Source: JBDREA01 sp043820265 (GTDB lineage: Archaea; Altiarchaeota; Altiarchaeia; IMC4; JBDREA01). From it: DNA of 32,177 nucleotides. The DNA is taken from assembly GCA_043820265.1 (NCBI GenBank), contig JBDREA010000015.1, forward strand, positions 1-32,177. Reading direction: 5' to 3'. Shown piece by piece: positions 9,124 through 16,383 of this stretch (positions are counted from its first letter, which is position 1; each line of letters opens with the position of its first letter). Below the pieces are notes generated by a model that ran no database searches, was not told the origin of the DNA, and was given only the letters and a program-made list of their open reading frames with translations. Position numbers and translations under genes: made by a program.

Positions 9124-10131
9124 ATGGTTGGCGGTGAAAAGAAAAAACTGGGCAGGGAAAGACCTCATGTTGTCGGTGGAGACCCGGCAGCGCTCCCCCA
9201 TCAGAAAATAAGCCTAACCCTTACAGGACCTGATACAGATGCTGCCCATGGATTAATGAGACCCGGAGAGACAGCTCCCGCGAAAGGTAAGGTCTTCGAC
9301 GAAAAAATCGAAGCAGCCTATCGCGCCCTAACAAACAGGCAAGTCAGGAGAGGGCACAATCCTGACCCCACAAAGGTAGAGTTGATTAAGCAAAACATTG
9401 AAAACTGTATTCAGTCAGGCCAACCAGTCAATCTCGTCGTTTTTTGGGGTGGGCATAAAGAATCAGAAACTGGTTTGGCAGATTTGGCAGATGAAAAAGC
9501 TTTAGACTTGATAAAGGGGCATGTAGAAAGATTAAAGAGTCTGGGGATAAAGGCGAAAGCTACTTTGTTTTTTACCGACGTGCATTCAACACACCTAAAT
9601 GGTAAAACCGACATGCAAACTGGAAAATACCACCGAGGGATAAGTCGATTAGCCGAACAACGAGGATTGGAAATTGTGAAGGCGAGTGAGACCTTACCAT
9701 ACAAAAAACTTCATGGGCAATTAGGCACATGGAAGGCTCAACTGACATATATTGGAGCAAACTTTGGCCAAGCTATGCCTGAACCACGCGCTGGGGCTTC
9801 GTTTCTGGATAATGCACAAATCCTGTATAGAGAATGGACTTCTAATGGGGAAACCACTCGAAAAAGGCTTTTCGGTCAGGCTCAAAGACATTCAGATAAA
9901 GCTGGTGATTTAGAGAGAACTGAAAGAGTCGTACAAAGATACATCGCTCATCGATTGTTTGAGGCAGAAAACCTTCCTAGGATATTTCCTAATTCGGTTT
10001 TTATAACTTATTCCCATCCTAGCTCCCATTCGATTCAACCGGCTCCTACAATATTCACTTACTCCTTGAGAAAGGGAATAGGGGAATGCCCATGGTTTAT
10101 GGATCAATCCGCTGGCTCTAATCCAAGATGA
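9124..10131 (+). CDS. Unrecognised 335-aa enzyme-like protein; faint PvcA/Dit1 (isocyanide synthase) resemblance
   Basis: No firm family. The order of conserved-looking blocks recalls the DIT1/PvcA isocyanide synthase family: a core strand ending in WGGHK (residues about 108-112), then an AD/Ala-Leu helix, an Asp-His strand (FFTDVHSTHLNG), a helical region with a QRHSDK segment, then a strand with Ser-His-Pro (ITYSHPSSH) and a final CPW near the C-terminus. In that family these would correspond to the fPxK, sDG, RS, R-S-HP and TPW blocks. This is pattern memory only, with no alignment. It has no membrane segment. Its stop overlaps the ATG of the downstream pyrophosphatase (ATGA, 10128-10131), so the two are translationally coupled. 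Confidence 0.7.
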   Translation: MVGGEKKKLGRERPHVVGGDPAALPHQKISLTLTGPDTDAAHGLMRPGETAPAKGKVFDEKIEAAYRALTNRQVRRGHNPDPTKVELIKQNIENCIQSGQPVNLVVFWGGHKESETGLADLADEKALDLIKGHVERLKSLGIKAKATLFFTDVHSTHLNGKTDMQTGKYHRGISRLAEQRGLEIVKASETLPYKKLHGQLGTWKAQLTYIGANFGQAMPEPRAGASFLDNAQILYREWTSNGETTRKRLFGQAQRHSDKAGDLERTERVVQRYIAHRLFEAENLPRIFPNSVFITYSHPSSHSIQPAPTIFTYSLRKGIGECPWFMDQSAGSNPR

Positions 10132-10682
10132 AGCTTTCTTTTGCGACTTCAAATCCAAACAAGGTTTCTGAAGCCAACGTCGTCGGCAAGGAGTTTGGAA
10201 TTGAATTTGTCCGGTTAGCAGAGGTTTATCCTGAGGTTAGGGATCCTTCGGTTTCTGTTGTCGCTCGTGAGGGGGCAAAATTTGTCTATGAGAAGGTTGG
10301 TGAACCAGTCATCGTCGAGGATGCGGGAATGTATGTTGATGCGCTTTCCGGTTTTCCTGGAAGCTATTCGAAGTTCGTTATACAGCACATCGGAAACGAC
10401 GGGATACTTAAGCTCCTTGATGGCATCTCAGAGCGGAGTGCGACGTTTCGTGCAGCTATTGGATACTGCGACGGAAAGGGGACGAAAGTCTTTGAAGGAG
10501 TAGTCGAGGGAACAATCGCCGAATCTGAGATGGGGACAGAAGGATTTGGATACGATCCTATTTTTATCCCAAAGGGCCAGAAGGAGACTTTCGCAGAAAA
10601 TCAAGAAATGAAGAACCAAGTATCGCATAGGAGAAAGGCCTTCGAAAAGCTTTGTCGGTGGTTGAGTGATGAAAGCAGCTAA
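10128..10682 (+). CDS. rdgB: XTP/dITP diphosphatase (HAM1/RdgB family)
   Basis: Hydrolyses non-canonical purine nucleoside triphosphates (XTP, dITP) to monophosphates, keeping them out of DNA and RNA. The 184 residues match the family's usual length. Motifs in order: an N-terminal FATSNPNKVSEA substrate loop (residues 5-16), VEDAGMYVDAL with the catalytic acidic pair (about 62-72), GFPGSYSKFV, EGFGYDPIFIP (about 138-148) and the C-terminal SHRRKAF (about 166-172). It starts inside the stop codon of the upstream 335-aa gene. 30 bp follow before the next gene, which has its own TATA box. Confidence 0.95.
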   Translation: MKLSFATSNPNKVSEANVVGKEFGIEFVRLAEVYPEVRDPSVSVVAREGAKFVYEKVGEPVIVEDAGMYVDALSGFPGSYSKFVIQHIGNDGILKLLDGISERSATFRAAIGYCDGKGTKVFEGVVEGTIAESEMGTEGFGYDPIFIPKGQKETFAENQEMKNQVSHRRKAFEKLCRWLSDESS

Positions 10683-10692
10683 GATATAAAGC
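10683..10692 (+). promoter_or_regulatory. TATA box for the SpoIIM-like gene
   Basis: GATATAAAGC lies directly after the upstream stop codon and is centred about 26 nt before the ATG at 10713. This is the spacing expected of a leaderless archaeal transcript. No Shine-Dalgarno sequence precedes the ATG. Confidence 0.55.
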
Positions 10693-10712
10693 AGATACAC
10701 TAATCACTTAAC

Positions 10713-11666
10713 ATGTTCTTCACCAACCTCTTTAATCCGAGGCTTCTGAGAGAGGAACCAGTTCTCGCCTTACCGACTGGAATATTTTTCGTATTGCTGG
10801 GCTTCACGTCCGCAGTAATAATTTTTCCAAAAGACATCAGCATCGCAACCGTGTTTTTCTCAAGCCTGTTTATCCTCCCATACGTCGTCAAGATATTCGA
10901 CTATGAGGAAAAGGAAATACTTGAGAAAGCCGTAAAAAAGAGGGGTAAGCTGCCATTATGGAACAGGATGTGGAGTGTCCTTCCCGAAGCTGGAAGAATA
11001 AAGGCGAGCGAAGACAGATCCCACACCATATATTTTCCCCGCGGAAGATTTTATCGAAGACATCTGCCGCTTGTAAGATTCTATTTTTATCTTTTTTTGG
11101 GGATGTCGATTGCATACCTATACCTCTACGGCGTCACAGAACCCAGCCAAAAACCGCTGGTTTTCAGCCAACAACTCGACCTCATACACCCCTACACCCA
11201 GGGTTTTTTCAGCCGGAACACGGCCTTCGAGGAGATTTTATTAAACAATTTGACGGTCGCCTTCGTATGCCTTGTTATTTCGTTTTTCTACGGAACCGGG
11301 GCGATCTTCATCCTAAACTTCAATGCCTCGGTTGCTGGAGTGTTCTTCGGTGGATTTTTTAAGGCATTCTATGCTATGGTGAAGCTCGTATACGACCAGA
11401 AACTTTGGAGTATGGGTGTCGTGAAAGGAGGCGCCTTGAAACTCTACTTTGTCCCCTTCTTCTTTTTACCCCACACAGTGCTTGAGCTCTCCGGCTTTTT
11501 GCTTGCCGCCGTCGCCGGAGGAATCCTTTCAAGAACCCTGCCCCACGAACCCTCGGGGACCACAAGAGTGTTTCTAAAAGACAGCCTAAGCTTCTTTGTG
11601 ATAGCGATGGTGTTGATAATAATCGCAGCATACGTCGAAGTGACCCTTCCGGCCATGTTTATATAG
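10713..11666 (+). CDS. SpoIIM-like (stage II sporulation protein M family) membrane protein
   Basis: 317 aa with two membrane segments near the N-terminus (about residues 18-65), a charged cytoplasmic-looking stretch (about 68-128), then four or more helices. The C-terminal half carries the SpoIIM/DUF95 features: ILLNNLTVAF (Asn-Asn in the first helix), a Gly/Asn-rich ILNFNASVAG, LPHTVLELSG (His and Glu) and a final AYVEVTLPA. In bacteria the family acts in engulfment; archaeal members exist with unknown function, so no role is claimed. The 70-residue N-terminal segment before the conserved part is longer than in minimal members. A TATA box with leaderless spacing precedes it. Confidence 0.8.
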   Translation: MFFTNLFNPRLLREEPVLALPTGIFFVLLGFTSAVIIFPKDISIATVFFSSLFILPYVVKIFDYEEKEILEKAVKKRGKLPLWNRMWSVLPEAGRIKASEDRSHTIYFPRGRFYRRHLPLVRFYFYLFLGMSIAYLYLYGVTEPSQKPLVFSQQLDLIHPYTQGFFSRNTAFEEILLNNLTVAFVCLVISFFYGTGAIFILNFNASVAGVFFGGFFKAFYAMVKLVYDQKLWSMGVVKGGALKLYFVPFFFLPHTVLELSGFLLAAVAGGILSRTLPHEPSGTTRVFLKDSLSFFVIAMVLIIIAAYVEVTLPAMFI

Positions 11667-11735
11667 TTATACTTCCCTAAGAGATAGTTGTATCCAAGAG
11701 GATACTTTCTACAGTTAAATGGGGCATCTGAAAAA

Positions 11736-12737
11736 ATGGATAAAAAACAGGAATACTGGATCGGAAACATATTGATTTTTGTTGTGATGGTAGCAATAGG
11801 CGTATTTGCCTTCAACTCAATAATCGGAGCATTCGTTTCCAGGGGAACTGGTATCGGCGACCTCCCAGTCGCCGAAGGCGGACCACGGCCGATAACAACG
11901 ACGACAACCGTCCCATGCTATCAACCATTTAAGATGTATGTATCCCCTTACACTATCCCCAATCCTGTCGTGGCTTGGGGGGGTTACGACCTCGTCTGCC
12001 CCCTTAACCTCGGTGTCGACTGCATCACCGCCTACGTTGACGGACAACAGTGCACCTATGTCGGGCGGCAGGGAACCTATGACGCACGATTCAGGTGTCC
12101 AAGTAGCACAGCAACACCTGGGACACACACCGCCCTCTGCGTGAGCAATCCAGGCACACCAAACAACTGCTGTGCCGCGGAAAAGAGCACACAATTCGCC
12201 GTTCCAATTAACGTGACAACAACAACCGTCCCAGCTACTTTCTGCAACGACACCGACGGAGGAAATAATCCATTTGTTTGGGGTATAGCCTACAATAACA
12301 CACACCAATCAAACGATACTTGCTCAGGCAACGAGATACTTTGGGAAAGCCAATGCATCGGCAATAACTATGTAGTGAACTTATTTGTCAACTGCACAGA
12401 CTACGGAATGGAATGCGTAAACGGAGAATGCGTGAATCAGACAACGACATCAACATTACCAACCACGACGACAATCGCCCCAGAAATTTCATGCAACGAC
12501 AGCGACGGAGGAGACTATCCATTTATCGCAGGAGAAGTAATATGCAATATAGAAGGGCCAGGTGAGATATTATACCCAGATATGTGCATCACCAATACAG
12601 AACTTCTCAGAGAACGATATATTATAGATGTGACAGCAGTGGAAGCTCGCATATATAACTGCACCCAATTGAATGCAACATGTTTGGATGGGATTTTAAC
12701 CCCAGAAGGAAATGCTTCAGCATGTGTGAGGTTCTAA
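11736..12737 (+). CDS. Membrane-anchored, sequon-rich, Cys-rich surface protein
   Basis: 333 aa from the ATG at 11736. An in-frame TTG at 11688 would add 16 residues, but the ATG directly precedes the charged DKKQEYW and the membrane segment (about residues 8-34). The extracellular part has Thr/Pro linkers (about 52-60, 159-169 and 234-250) separating an Ig-like beta region (about 61-157) and two copies of a roughly 65-residue module beginning CND-T/S-DGG and containing NCT (about 170-233 and 253-320). Ten N-x-S/T sequons occur, nearly all in the C-terminal half, so heavy N-glycosylation is likely. A strong TATA (TTTATATAG, about 11658-11666) lies in the end of the upstream gene. The function is unknown; a surface-layer or adhesion role is inferred. 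Confidence 0.8.
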   Translation: MDKKQEYWIGNILIFVVMVAIGVFAFNSIIGAFVSRGTGIGDLPVAEGGPRPITTTTTVPCYQPFKMYVSPYTIPNPVVAWGGYDLVCPLNLGVDCITAYVDGQQCTYVGRQGTYDARFRCPSSTATPGTHTALCVSNPGTPNNCCAAEKSTQFAVPINVTTTTVPATFCNDTDGGNNPFVWGIAYNNTHQSNDTCSGNEILWESQCIGNNYVVNLFVNCTDYGMECVNGECVNQTTTSTLPTTTTIAPEISCNDSDGGDYPFIAGEVICNIEGPGEILYPDMCITNTELLRERYIIDVTAVEARIYNCTQLNATCLDGILTPEGNASACVRF

Positions 12738-12740
12738 AGT

Positions 12741-12780
12741 AGAGGGTAACAAACCACCCTCTTAATTCTTCTTTTTTATT
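12741..12780 (+). terminator. Hairpin terminator between convergent genes
   Basis: AGAGGGT (12741-12747), an 8-nt loop AACAAACC, then ACCCTCT (12756-12762): a perfect 7-bp stem directly followed by T-rich sequence (TAATTCTTCTTTTTTATTTT). It starts 4 nt after the stop of the surface-protein gene. It is the only clear hairpin plus T-tract terminator seen in this window. Confidence 0.7.
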
Positions 12781-12795
12781 TTCGACTATTTTCTT

Positions 12796-14151
12796 TTATT
12801 CTTTTTCTTTATTCTCTTCTTTGATTTTTTCTATTTCTTCTTCTATTGTTTCTTCTTCTTTGTCTATCTCTTCTCCTTCGATTTCTTCTTCTTCGATCTC
12901 TTCCTTTGTTATTTCGTCTTTTATTTCTTCGTCGAGGATTTCTTCTTTTATTTGTGTTGCTCCGTATGGTAGTATCTGTTCTCCCAGCTGAAGGTATTGT
13001 AGTTCGACTTTTATTTGGTCTCCTATTTCGGTTTCTTTTCTGAGGCTCGCAGGGAAGGATTCATAATCTCTGATGCTTACTAGCCGGTTTTCAAGTAAGA
13101 CTAGTTGGGCGACTTTTATGGACCCGATTTTGCTTTCTTCAGTTACTGTAACTCCCAGTTCTACAAATTGGTCTAAGACTTCTGAGAGGTTTGTCTCCAA
13201 TGGGACAAACAATTCGACTTCACCTTCCCTTAGTTCAAAGTCGATGCCGAGTTCGTCGAGGTAATCTTGGATTTCAAGTAATTTTTCTTTTGAGGAGATC
13301 TCAGTTTCGTTTTCTTCGGTTACAACTATAGAAGCTGAATAATTGGCTTGTAGTTCAGATCCCAGAGGTGCGCTAATTAGAGAGGGGATGAAAATCACAG
13401 GTTCGATTAAGGAGATATTTTCGATTTTCTCCAATTCATCGGTCATGCTTGGATCAGGGTAGGTTCCAGCTAAATAATGTCCGGAAACATTGACTACCTC
13501 AGCAGTTATTACTGGGCCCTTCTCGACTTTACCCCGTGGGAAGCCGATTAAACCTATTCCTCCGAATTCGTCTTCGCGAGAAAATAGGATGACTGAAACG
13601 GTGTCGCCCAGCTCCAATTCTGTTTCGCCGATTACGTAGGCGTTTTGAATCGAGTTTATTGGGAACTGGAGTTCTCCATTGAATCCTCTGTAAAGACGGT
13701 ACCCGCGGATTCGTTTTCCAATCTCCTCTTTGAGAAGGGATTCGTTTAGTTCCCTTTCGGCGACAAGCGTGTAAATGAAAAAGGAGTTCGTTGCTTCGGC
13801 CTTGACTTCGCTGACATCTGTGAAGTTTGCCTGGATGAAGCTTTCAATGACCTCGGCGTTCATCCTGCTCAACTCCCGGTCGTCTGGGATCACCAGATAT
13901 TTAAGGGTTTTCTCCGTGATCTTGGCCAACATTGTGGAATTACCCACCTGATCCACTTGATATTGTCTGACTGAATAGTCTCCGAGATCATCTGAAGGCG
14001 GAGGAACAGGAGTGTTTCCTGCAAAGTAGCTGAAAGCGGATAAAAGCATGATTGCGCTTATGAAGTAGACACCAATGCGCCCCCATTTTTGACTTCCTGA
14101 GAGATTCTGCTTTTTGGTGGGGTCCTCTCTTCTACCTTTCTTTTTAGCCAT
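12796..14151 (-). CDS. Membrane-anchored extracellular protein with acidic Glu-rich C-terminal tail
   Basis: 451 aa from the ATG at 14151. The same frame stays open to 14622, but that stretch is antisense to the FKBP gene and is rejected. The N-terminus is basic (KKKGRREDPTKKQ) and cytoplasmic, followed by one membrane helix (about residues 26-44). The outside region is a mixed alpha/beta sequence with eight N-x-S/T sequons (NST, NFT, NES, NVS, NIS, NYS, NET, NLS) and only a few cysteines. The last 50 or so residues are almost only Glu, Ile, Lys and Asp. No known domain was recognised. The TATA-like CCCTATAAATATT (about 14176-14187) fits leaderless transcription. A surface protein with a charged tail for calcium or wall binding is a guess. 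Confidence 0.78.
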   Translation of the reverse strand: MAKKKGRREDPTKKQNLSGSQKWGRIGVYFISAIMLLSAFSYFAGNTPVPPPSDDLGDYSVRQYQVDQVGNSTMLAKITEKTLKYLVIPDDRELSRMNAEVIESFIQANFTDVSEVKAEATNSFFIYTLVAERELNESLLKEEIGKRIRGYRLYRGFNGELQFPINSIQNAYVIGETELELGDTVSVILFSREDEFGGIGLIGFPRGKVEKGPVITAEVVNVSGHYLAGTYPDPSMTDELEKIENISLIEPVIFIPSLISAPLGSELQANYSASIVVTEENETEISSKEKLLEIQDYLDELGIDFELREGEVELFVPLETNLSEVLDQFVELGVTVTEESKIGSIKVAQLVLLENRLVSIRDYESFPASLRKETEIGDQIKVELQYLQLGEQILPYGATQIKEEILDEEIKDEITKEEIEEEEIEGEEIDKEEETIEEEIEKIKEENKEKE

Positions 14152-14235
14152 GTACCCTAACAAATACGCAGTAATAATATTTATAGGGGTAGCTCCACAT
14201 AGAATATCCGCATTAAACAAATTGGTGAAATTCAG
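14152..14235. promoter_or_regulatory. Divergent promoter region, surface protein / FKBP
   Basis: This 84-bp gap holds CCCTATAAATATT on the minus strand (about 14187-14176), centred about 30 nt before the ATG at 14151. On the plus strand only weak AT-rich sequence (CATTAAACAA, 14211-14220) precedes the FKBP ATG at 14236. No clear Shine-Dalgarno sequence is seen. Confidence 0.4.
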
Positions 14236-14958
14236 ATGGACTTTATTAAAATCAGCTTTACTGCAAGAGTGAAAGACGGCCCGGTATTTGATACAACAAA
14301 TGGAGAAGTTGCAAAAAAAGAAGGCTTCTTCGACGAAAAACACATTTATAGAGCTACGCCTGTGGTAGTCGGGCAGGGTCAGGTTGTCCAAGGGCTTGAT
14401 GAGATACTCCCAAAGATGAAAGTGGGAGAAGAACGGGAAGTGGAGATTGCACCCGACAAAGGATTTGGAATGAAAGACCCCAACCTCTTGCGTTTGGTAC
14501 CCATGAAGGTCTTCAAGCAGCAGAAAATCAATCCGTTTCCCGGTATGCCGGTCGAACTTGACGGTAGAAGGGCCAGAGTTCAAACCGTATCGGGTGGTCG
14601 CGTTCGAGTCGACTTCAACCATGAGCTTGCCGGAAAAACCGTCGTATACAAGGTCAAGATTGAAAAGAAGGCATTAGACGTCAAAGAAAAAACAAATTAT
14701 CTTATCGAAAGAAGCTTCAACTCGGCAGACGACTTCAAGATTAACATCAGTAACAAGGGCGTGGAAATCGAGTTGCCCCAGGAAGCCCAGAGAGACAAAA
14801 ACCTTCTCGTCAGGAAAGCGTCTCTCGCAGCGGAACTTTTCAGGATTCTCGAGGTAGAAGACGTAGTGTTTAAGGAGACATGGAGTAACCCCAAAAAGAA
14901 GGCTTCGGCTGAAAAGAATGAAATGCCGAAGAAGGCTAAGAAGAAGGGGAAAAAGTAA
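14236..14958 (+). CDS. FKBP-type peptidyl-prolyl cis-trans isomerase (SlyD-like, long archaeal form)
   Basis: Isomerises peptidyl-proline bonds and acts as a chaperone in the cytoplasm. Of 240 residues, about 1-150 form the FKBP domain with an inserted flap domain: VFDTTNGEVAKKEG near residue 17, then VVVGQGQVVQGLDEIL (about 44-59) and the VGEEREVEIAPDKGFG turn, then the IF domain (GMPVELDGRRARVQTV) and return strand (VDFNHELAGKTVVYKV). This matches the archaeal FKBP26/29 pattern. A further domain of about 70 residues and a Lys-rich tail (KKAKKKGKK) follow. Start is ATG 14236. The Dph2-like gene follows after 20 bp, probably in the same transcript. Confidence 0.93.
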   Translation: MDFIKISFTARVKDGPVFDTTNGEVAKKEGFFDEKHIYRATPVVVGQGQVVQGLDEILPKMKVGEEREVEIAPDKGFGMKDPNLLRLVPMKVFKQQKINPFPGMPVELDGRRARVQTVSGGRVRVDFNHELAGKTVVYKVKIEKKALDVKEKTNYLIERSFNSADDFKINISNKGVEIELPQEAQRDKNLLVRKASLAAELFRILEVEDVVFKETWSNPKKKASAEKNEMPKKAKKKGKK

Positions 14959-14978
14959 AGTTCTTCAGTATCTAACAT

Positions 14979-15641
14979 ATGAAAGTCTTGCATATTCCCT
15001 GTCACTCAAAGGCGGATCCGCTCTTCGCTCTGAAGGAAAATGTTAAAAGACTAAAATCTTATTCTAATGTAGGTTTAATGGCTTCTGCGCAGCACCTGAA
15101 CCAATTAGACAAGATAAGGGATTTTTTGGTTGGCGAAGGGATTTCGGCTTCTATTGGTGAGCAGATCCTGGGTTGCCAGATTAAGCCCGACATGATAGAC
15201 TGCGGTTCTGAACCAGACTGTTATGTCTACATCGGTTCGGGGAGGTTTCATCCCCTGGGCCTTGCCTTAAAAACTGATAAACCAGTCTTCATCCTCAATC
15301 CGCTGTCTAATGTCTTCGATGAAGTCTCAAATGAGGAAAAAGAAAAGTGGTTTAAAAGAAAAAAAGGAAGGCTTACAGTTGCTGCGGCAGCTGAGACATT
15401 CGGTATCCTTGTCTGCACGAAAAGCGGACAGTTCGACTTGAACAAGGCAAAAAACCTAAAAGTGGATCTTGAGAAAAAAAATAAAAAAGCTTATATCTTC
15501 GCAGGAGCAGAGATAACTCCAGACAACCTCCTACCATTCAAAGTCGACGCCTGGATAAACACCGGCTGCCCGAGGATAGTCGACGACGAACACGAAAAAC
15601 CAATAGTCAACGCAGAGGAGCTTAAAGAAATCTTTTCGTAG
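14979..15641 (+). CDS. dph2: Dph2-family (diphthamide synthase) protein lacking the first domain
   Basis: 220 aa; archaeal Dph2 is normally about 330-340 aa with three related domains, each giving one cysteine to a 4Fe-4S cluster. This protein matches domain 2 (GLMASAQHLNQL, QILGCQ with C66, YIGSGRFHPLG) and domain 3 (WINTGCPRIVDD with C197, then KPIVNAEEL). It begins where domain 2 starts, so the domain-1 cysteine is absent. The upstream 20 bp and FKBP gene leave no room for a lost N-terminus, and the ATG at 14979 is well placed. Extra cysteines (C8, C75, C81, C146) could substitute. Full-length Dph2 uses S-adenosylmethionine to attach a 3-amino-3-carboxypropyl group to a histidine of EF2; whether this short form does so is unclear. 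Confidence 0.8.
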   Translation: MKVLHIPCHSKADPLFALKENVKRLKSYSNVGLMASAQHLNQLDKIRDFLVGEGISASIGEQILGCQIKPDMIDCGSEPDCYVYIGSGRFHPLGLALKTDKPVFILNPLSNVFDEVSNEEKEKWFKRKKGRLTVAAAAETFGILVCTKSGQFDLNKAKNLKVDLEKKNKKAYIFAGAEITPDNLLPFKVDAWINTGCPRIVDDEHEKPIVNAEELKEIFS

Positions 15642-15656
15642 CTTCTTGTATACTTC

Positions 15657-16112
15657 TTATTTCAGCTTTACTCCGTGGTCTTCTTTTCTGGTGTTCAGGA
15701 CGAGCATTGTGTTGGTTCGTTGTACGGCTTTTAGGGCGATGATTTTTTTAACTAGTTTGTTGAGGTCTTCTCTGGTTTTGAATTTTGCGACTATCATTGC
15801 GTCGTAGTCTCCTGTCACGTCGTATACTGCTGTGACGTTTGGTTCTCTGGCTATCTTTTCTTCGATTTCGACTAGTTTACCGCCTTCGGCGACCAGGCCG
15901 ATTATGGCTGTAAGTTCATAGCCGAGCAATGTGTAGTCGATGTCTGTTATGAATCTCTTTATGACTTCCAAACGCTGGAGCTTTGAGACTCGGTTGTAGA
16001 TTGTCCCTTCTGCGACTTTCAGCTTTTCTGCGATCTCGCGGTAGCTTTGTCTTGCGTTTCCTTGGAGCTCCTTTATTATCTCTAGGTCGAGGGGGTCGAT
16101 TTTTTCCGCCAT
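15657..16112 (-). CDS. Lrp/AsnC family transcriptional regulator
   Basis: 151 aa, the usual family length. Residues about 5-55 form the winged HTH (DPLDLEIIKELQGNARQSYR, then EIAEKLKVAEGTIYNRVSKL). Residues about 70-145 form the RAM ligand-binding domain (ELTAIIGLVAEGGKLVEIEE, then a GDYDAMIVAKF strand with the Gly-Asp pair). It is divergent from glnA and so is a candidate regulator of nitrogen assimilation and of itself. TATA-like GTTAAAAATAC on the plus strand (about 16135-16145) reads as its TATA box about 28 nt before ATG 16112, indicating a leaderless transcript. The stop is 15 bp from the convergent Dph2-like gene. Confidence 0.95.
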   Translation of the reverse strand: MAEKIDPLDLEIIKELQGNARQSYREIAEKLKVAEGTIYNRVSKLQRLEVIKRFITDIDYTLLGYELTAIIGLVAEGGKLVEIEEKIAREPNVTAVYDVTGDYDAMIVAKFKTREDLNKLVKKIIALKAVQRTNTMLVLNTRKEDHGVKLK

Positions 16113-16252
16113 GGTTGGGTTATTGGTGGAGTTTGTTAAAAATACTAAAATATATTAGAGGTGGGAAATATTTAAAAATATTGGGTAAAATTGATTATTT
16201 AATCAGGAAACTGGGATATTTTTAAAGGATTGTTCAATAATAGTAACTATAT

Positions 16253-16285
16253 ATGAAGAAATACCAGATGTTGAACAAAAAATGA
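16253..16285 (+). CDS. 10-codon leader ORF upstream of glnA (tentative)
   Basis: ATG at 16253 to TGA at 16283-16285, encoding MKKYQMLNKK. The ATG lies at leaderless distance from ATATTTTTAAAG, and its stop overlaps the next small ORF by ATGA within an A-run. It may be a real leader peptide, or the true product may come from slippage on the A-run. Confidence 0.25.
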   Translation: MKKYQMLNKK

Positions 16286-16383
16286 AGAGAAAAAAGGACA
16301 TTCAAACGGAAATAGAAGACGAACAGATAAACCAAAAAAAGGAACTGCTCTTAAACACTCTCGATAAATCAGGATTAGATTGA
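16282..16383 (+). CDS. 33-aa small ORF immediately upstream of glnA (tentative)
   Basis: ATG 16282 to TGA 16381-16383, 33 codons. The peptide is Lys/Glu-rich with a likely amphipathic helix (QINQKKELLLNTLDKSGLD). It starts inside the stop of a 10-codon ORF (ATGA) and ends 15 bp before the glnA ATG, so it would be co-transcribed with glnA. The same frame is open upstream to about 16195 without a standard start codon, and its reading (IYEEIPDVEQK) also looks protein-like, so a fragment of a decayed gene or a frameshifted gene is possible. No Shine-Dalgarno sequence. Function unknown. Confidence 0.35.
   Translation: MKRKKDIQTEIEDEQINQKKELLLNTLDKSGLD

Noticed and set aside
12846..13043. Leu-rich plus-strand frame
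   Set aside because: It is the reverse complement of the Glu-rich tail repeat; Leu codons mirror GAA/GAG codons.
13398..13412. GGTTCGATTA, resembling a tRNA T-arm
   Set aside because: It lies within the surface protein coding frame and has no matching acceptor or anticodon arms nearby.
14152..14622. N-terminal extension of the Glu-tail surface protein
   Set aside because: The open frame continues antisense through the FKBP gene; the ATG at 14151 gives a normal basic leader and membrane anchor with a TATA box 30 nt away.
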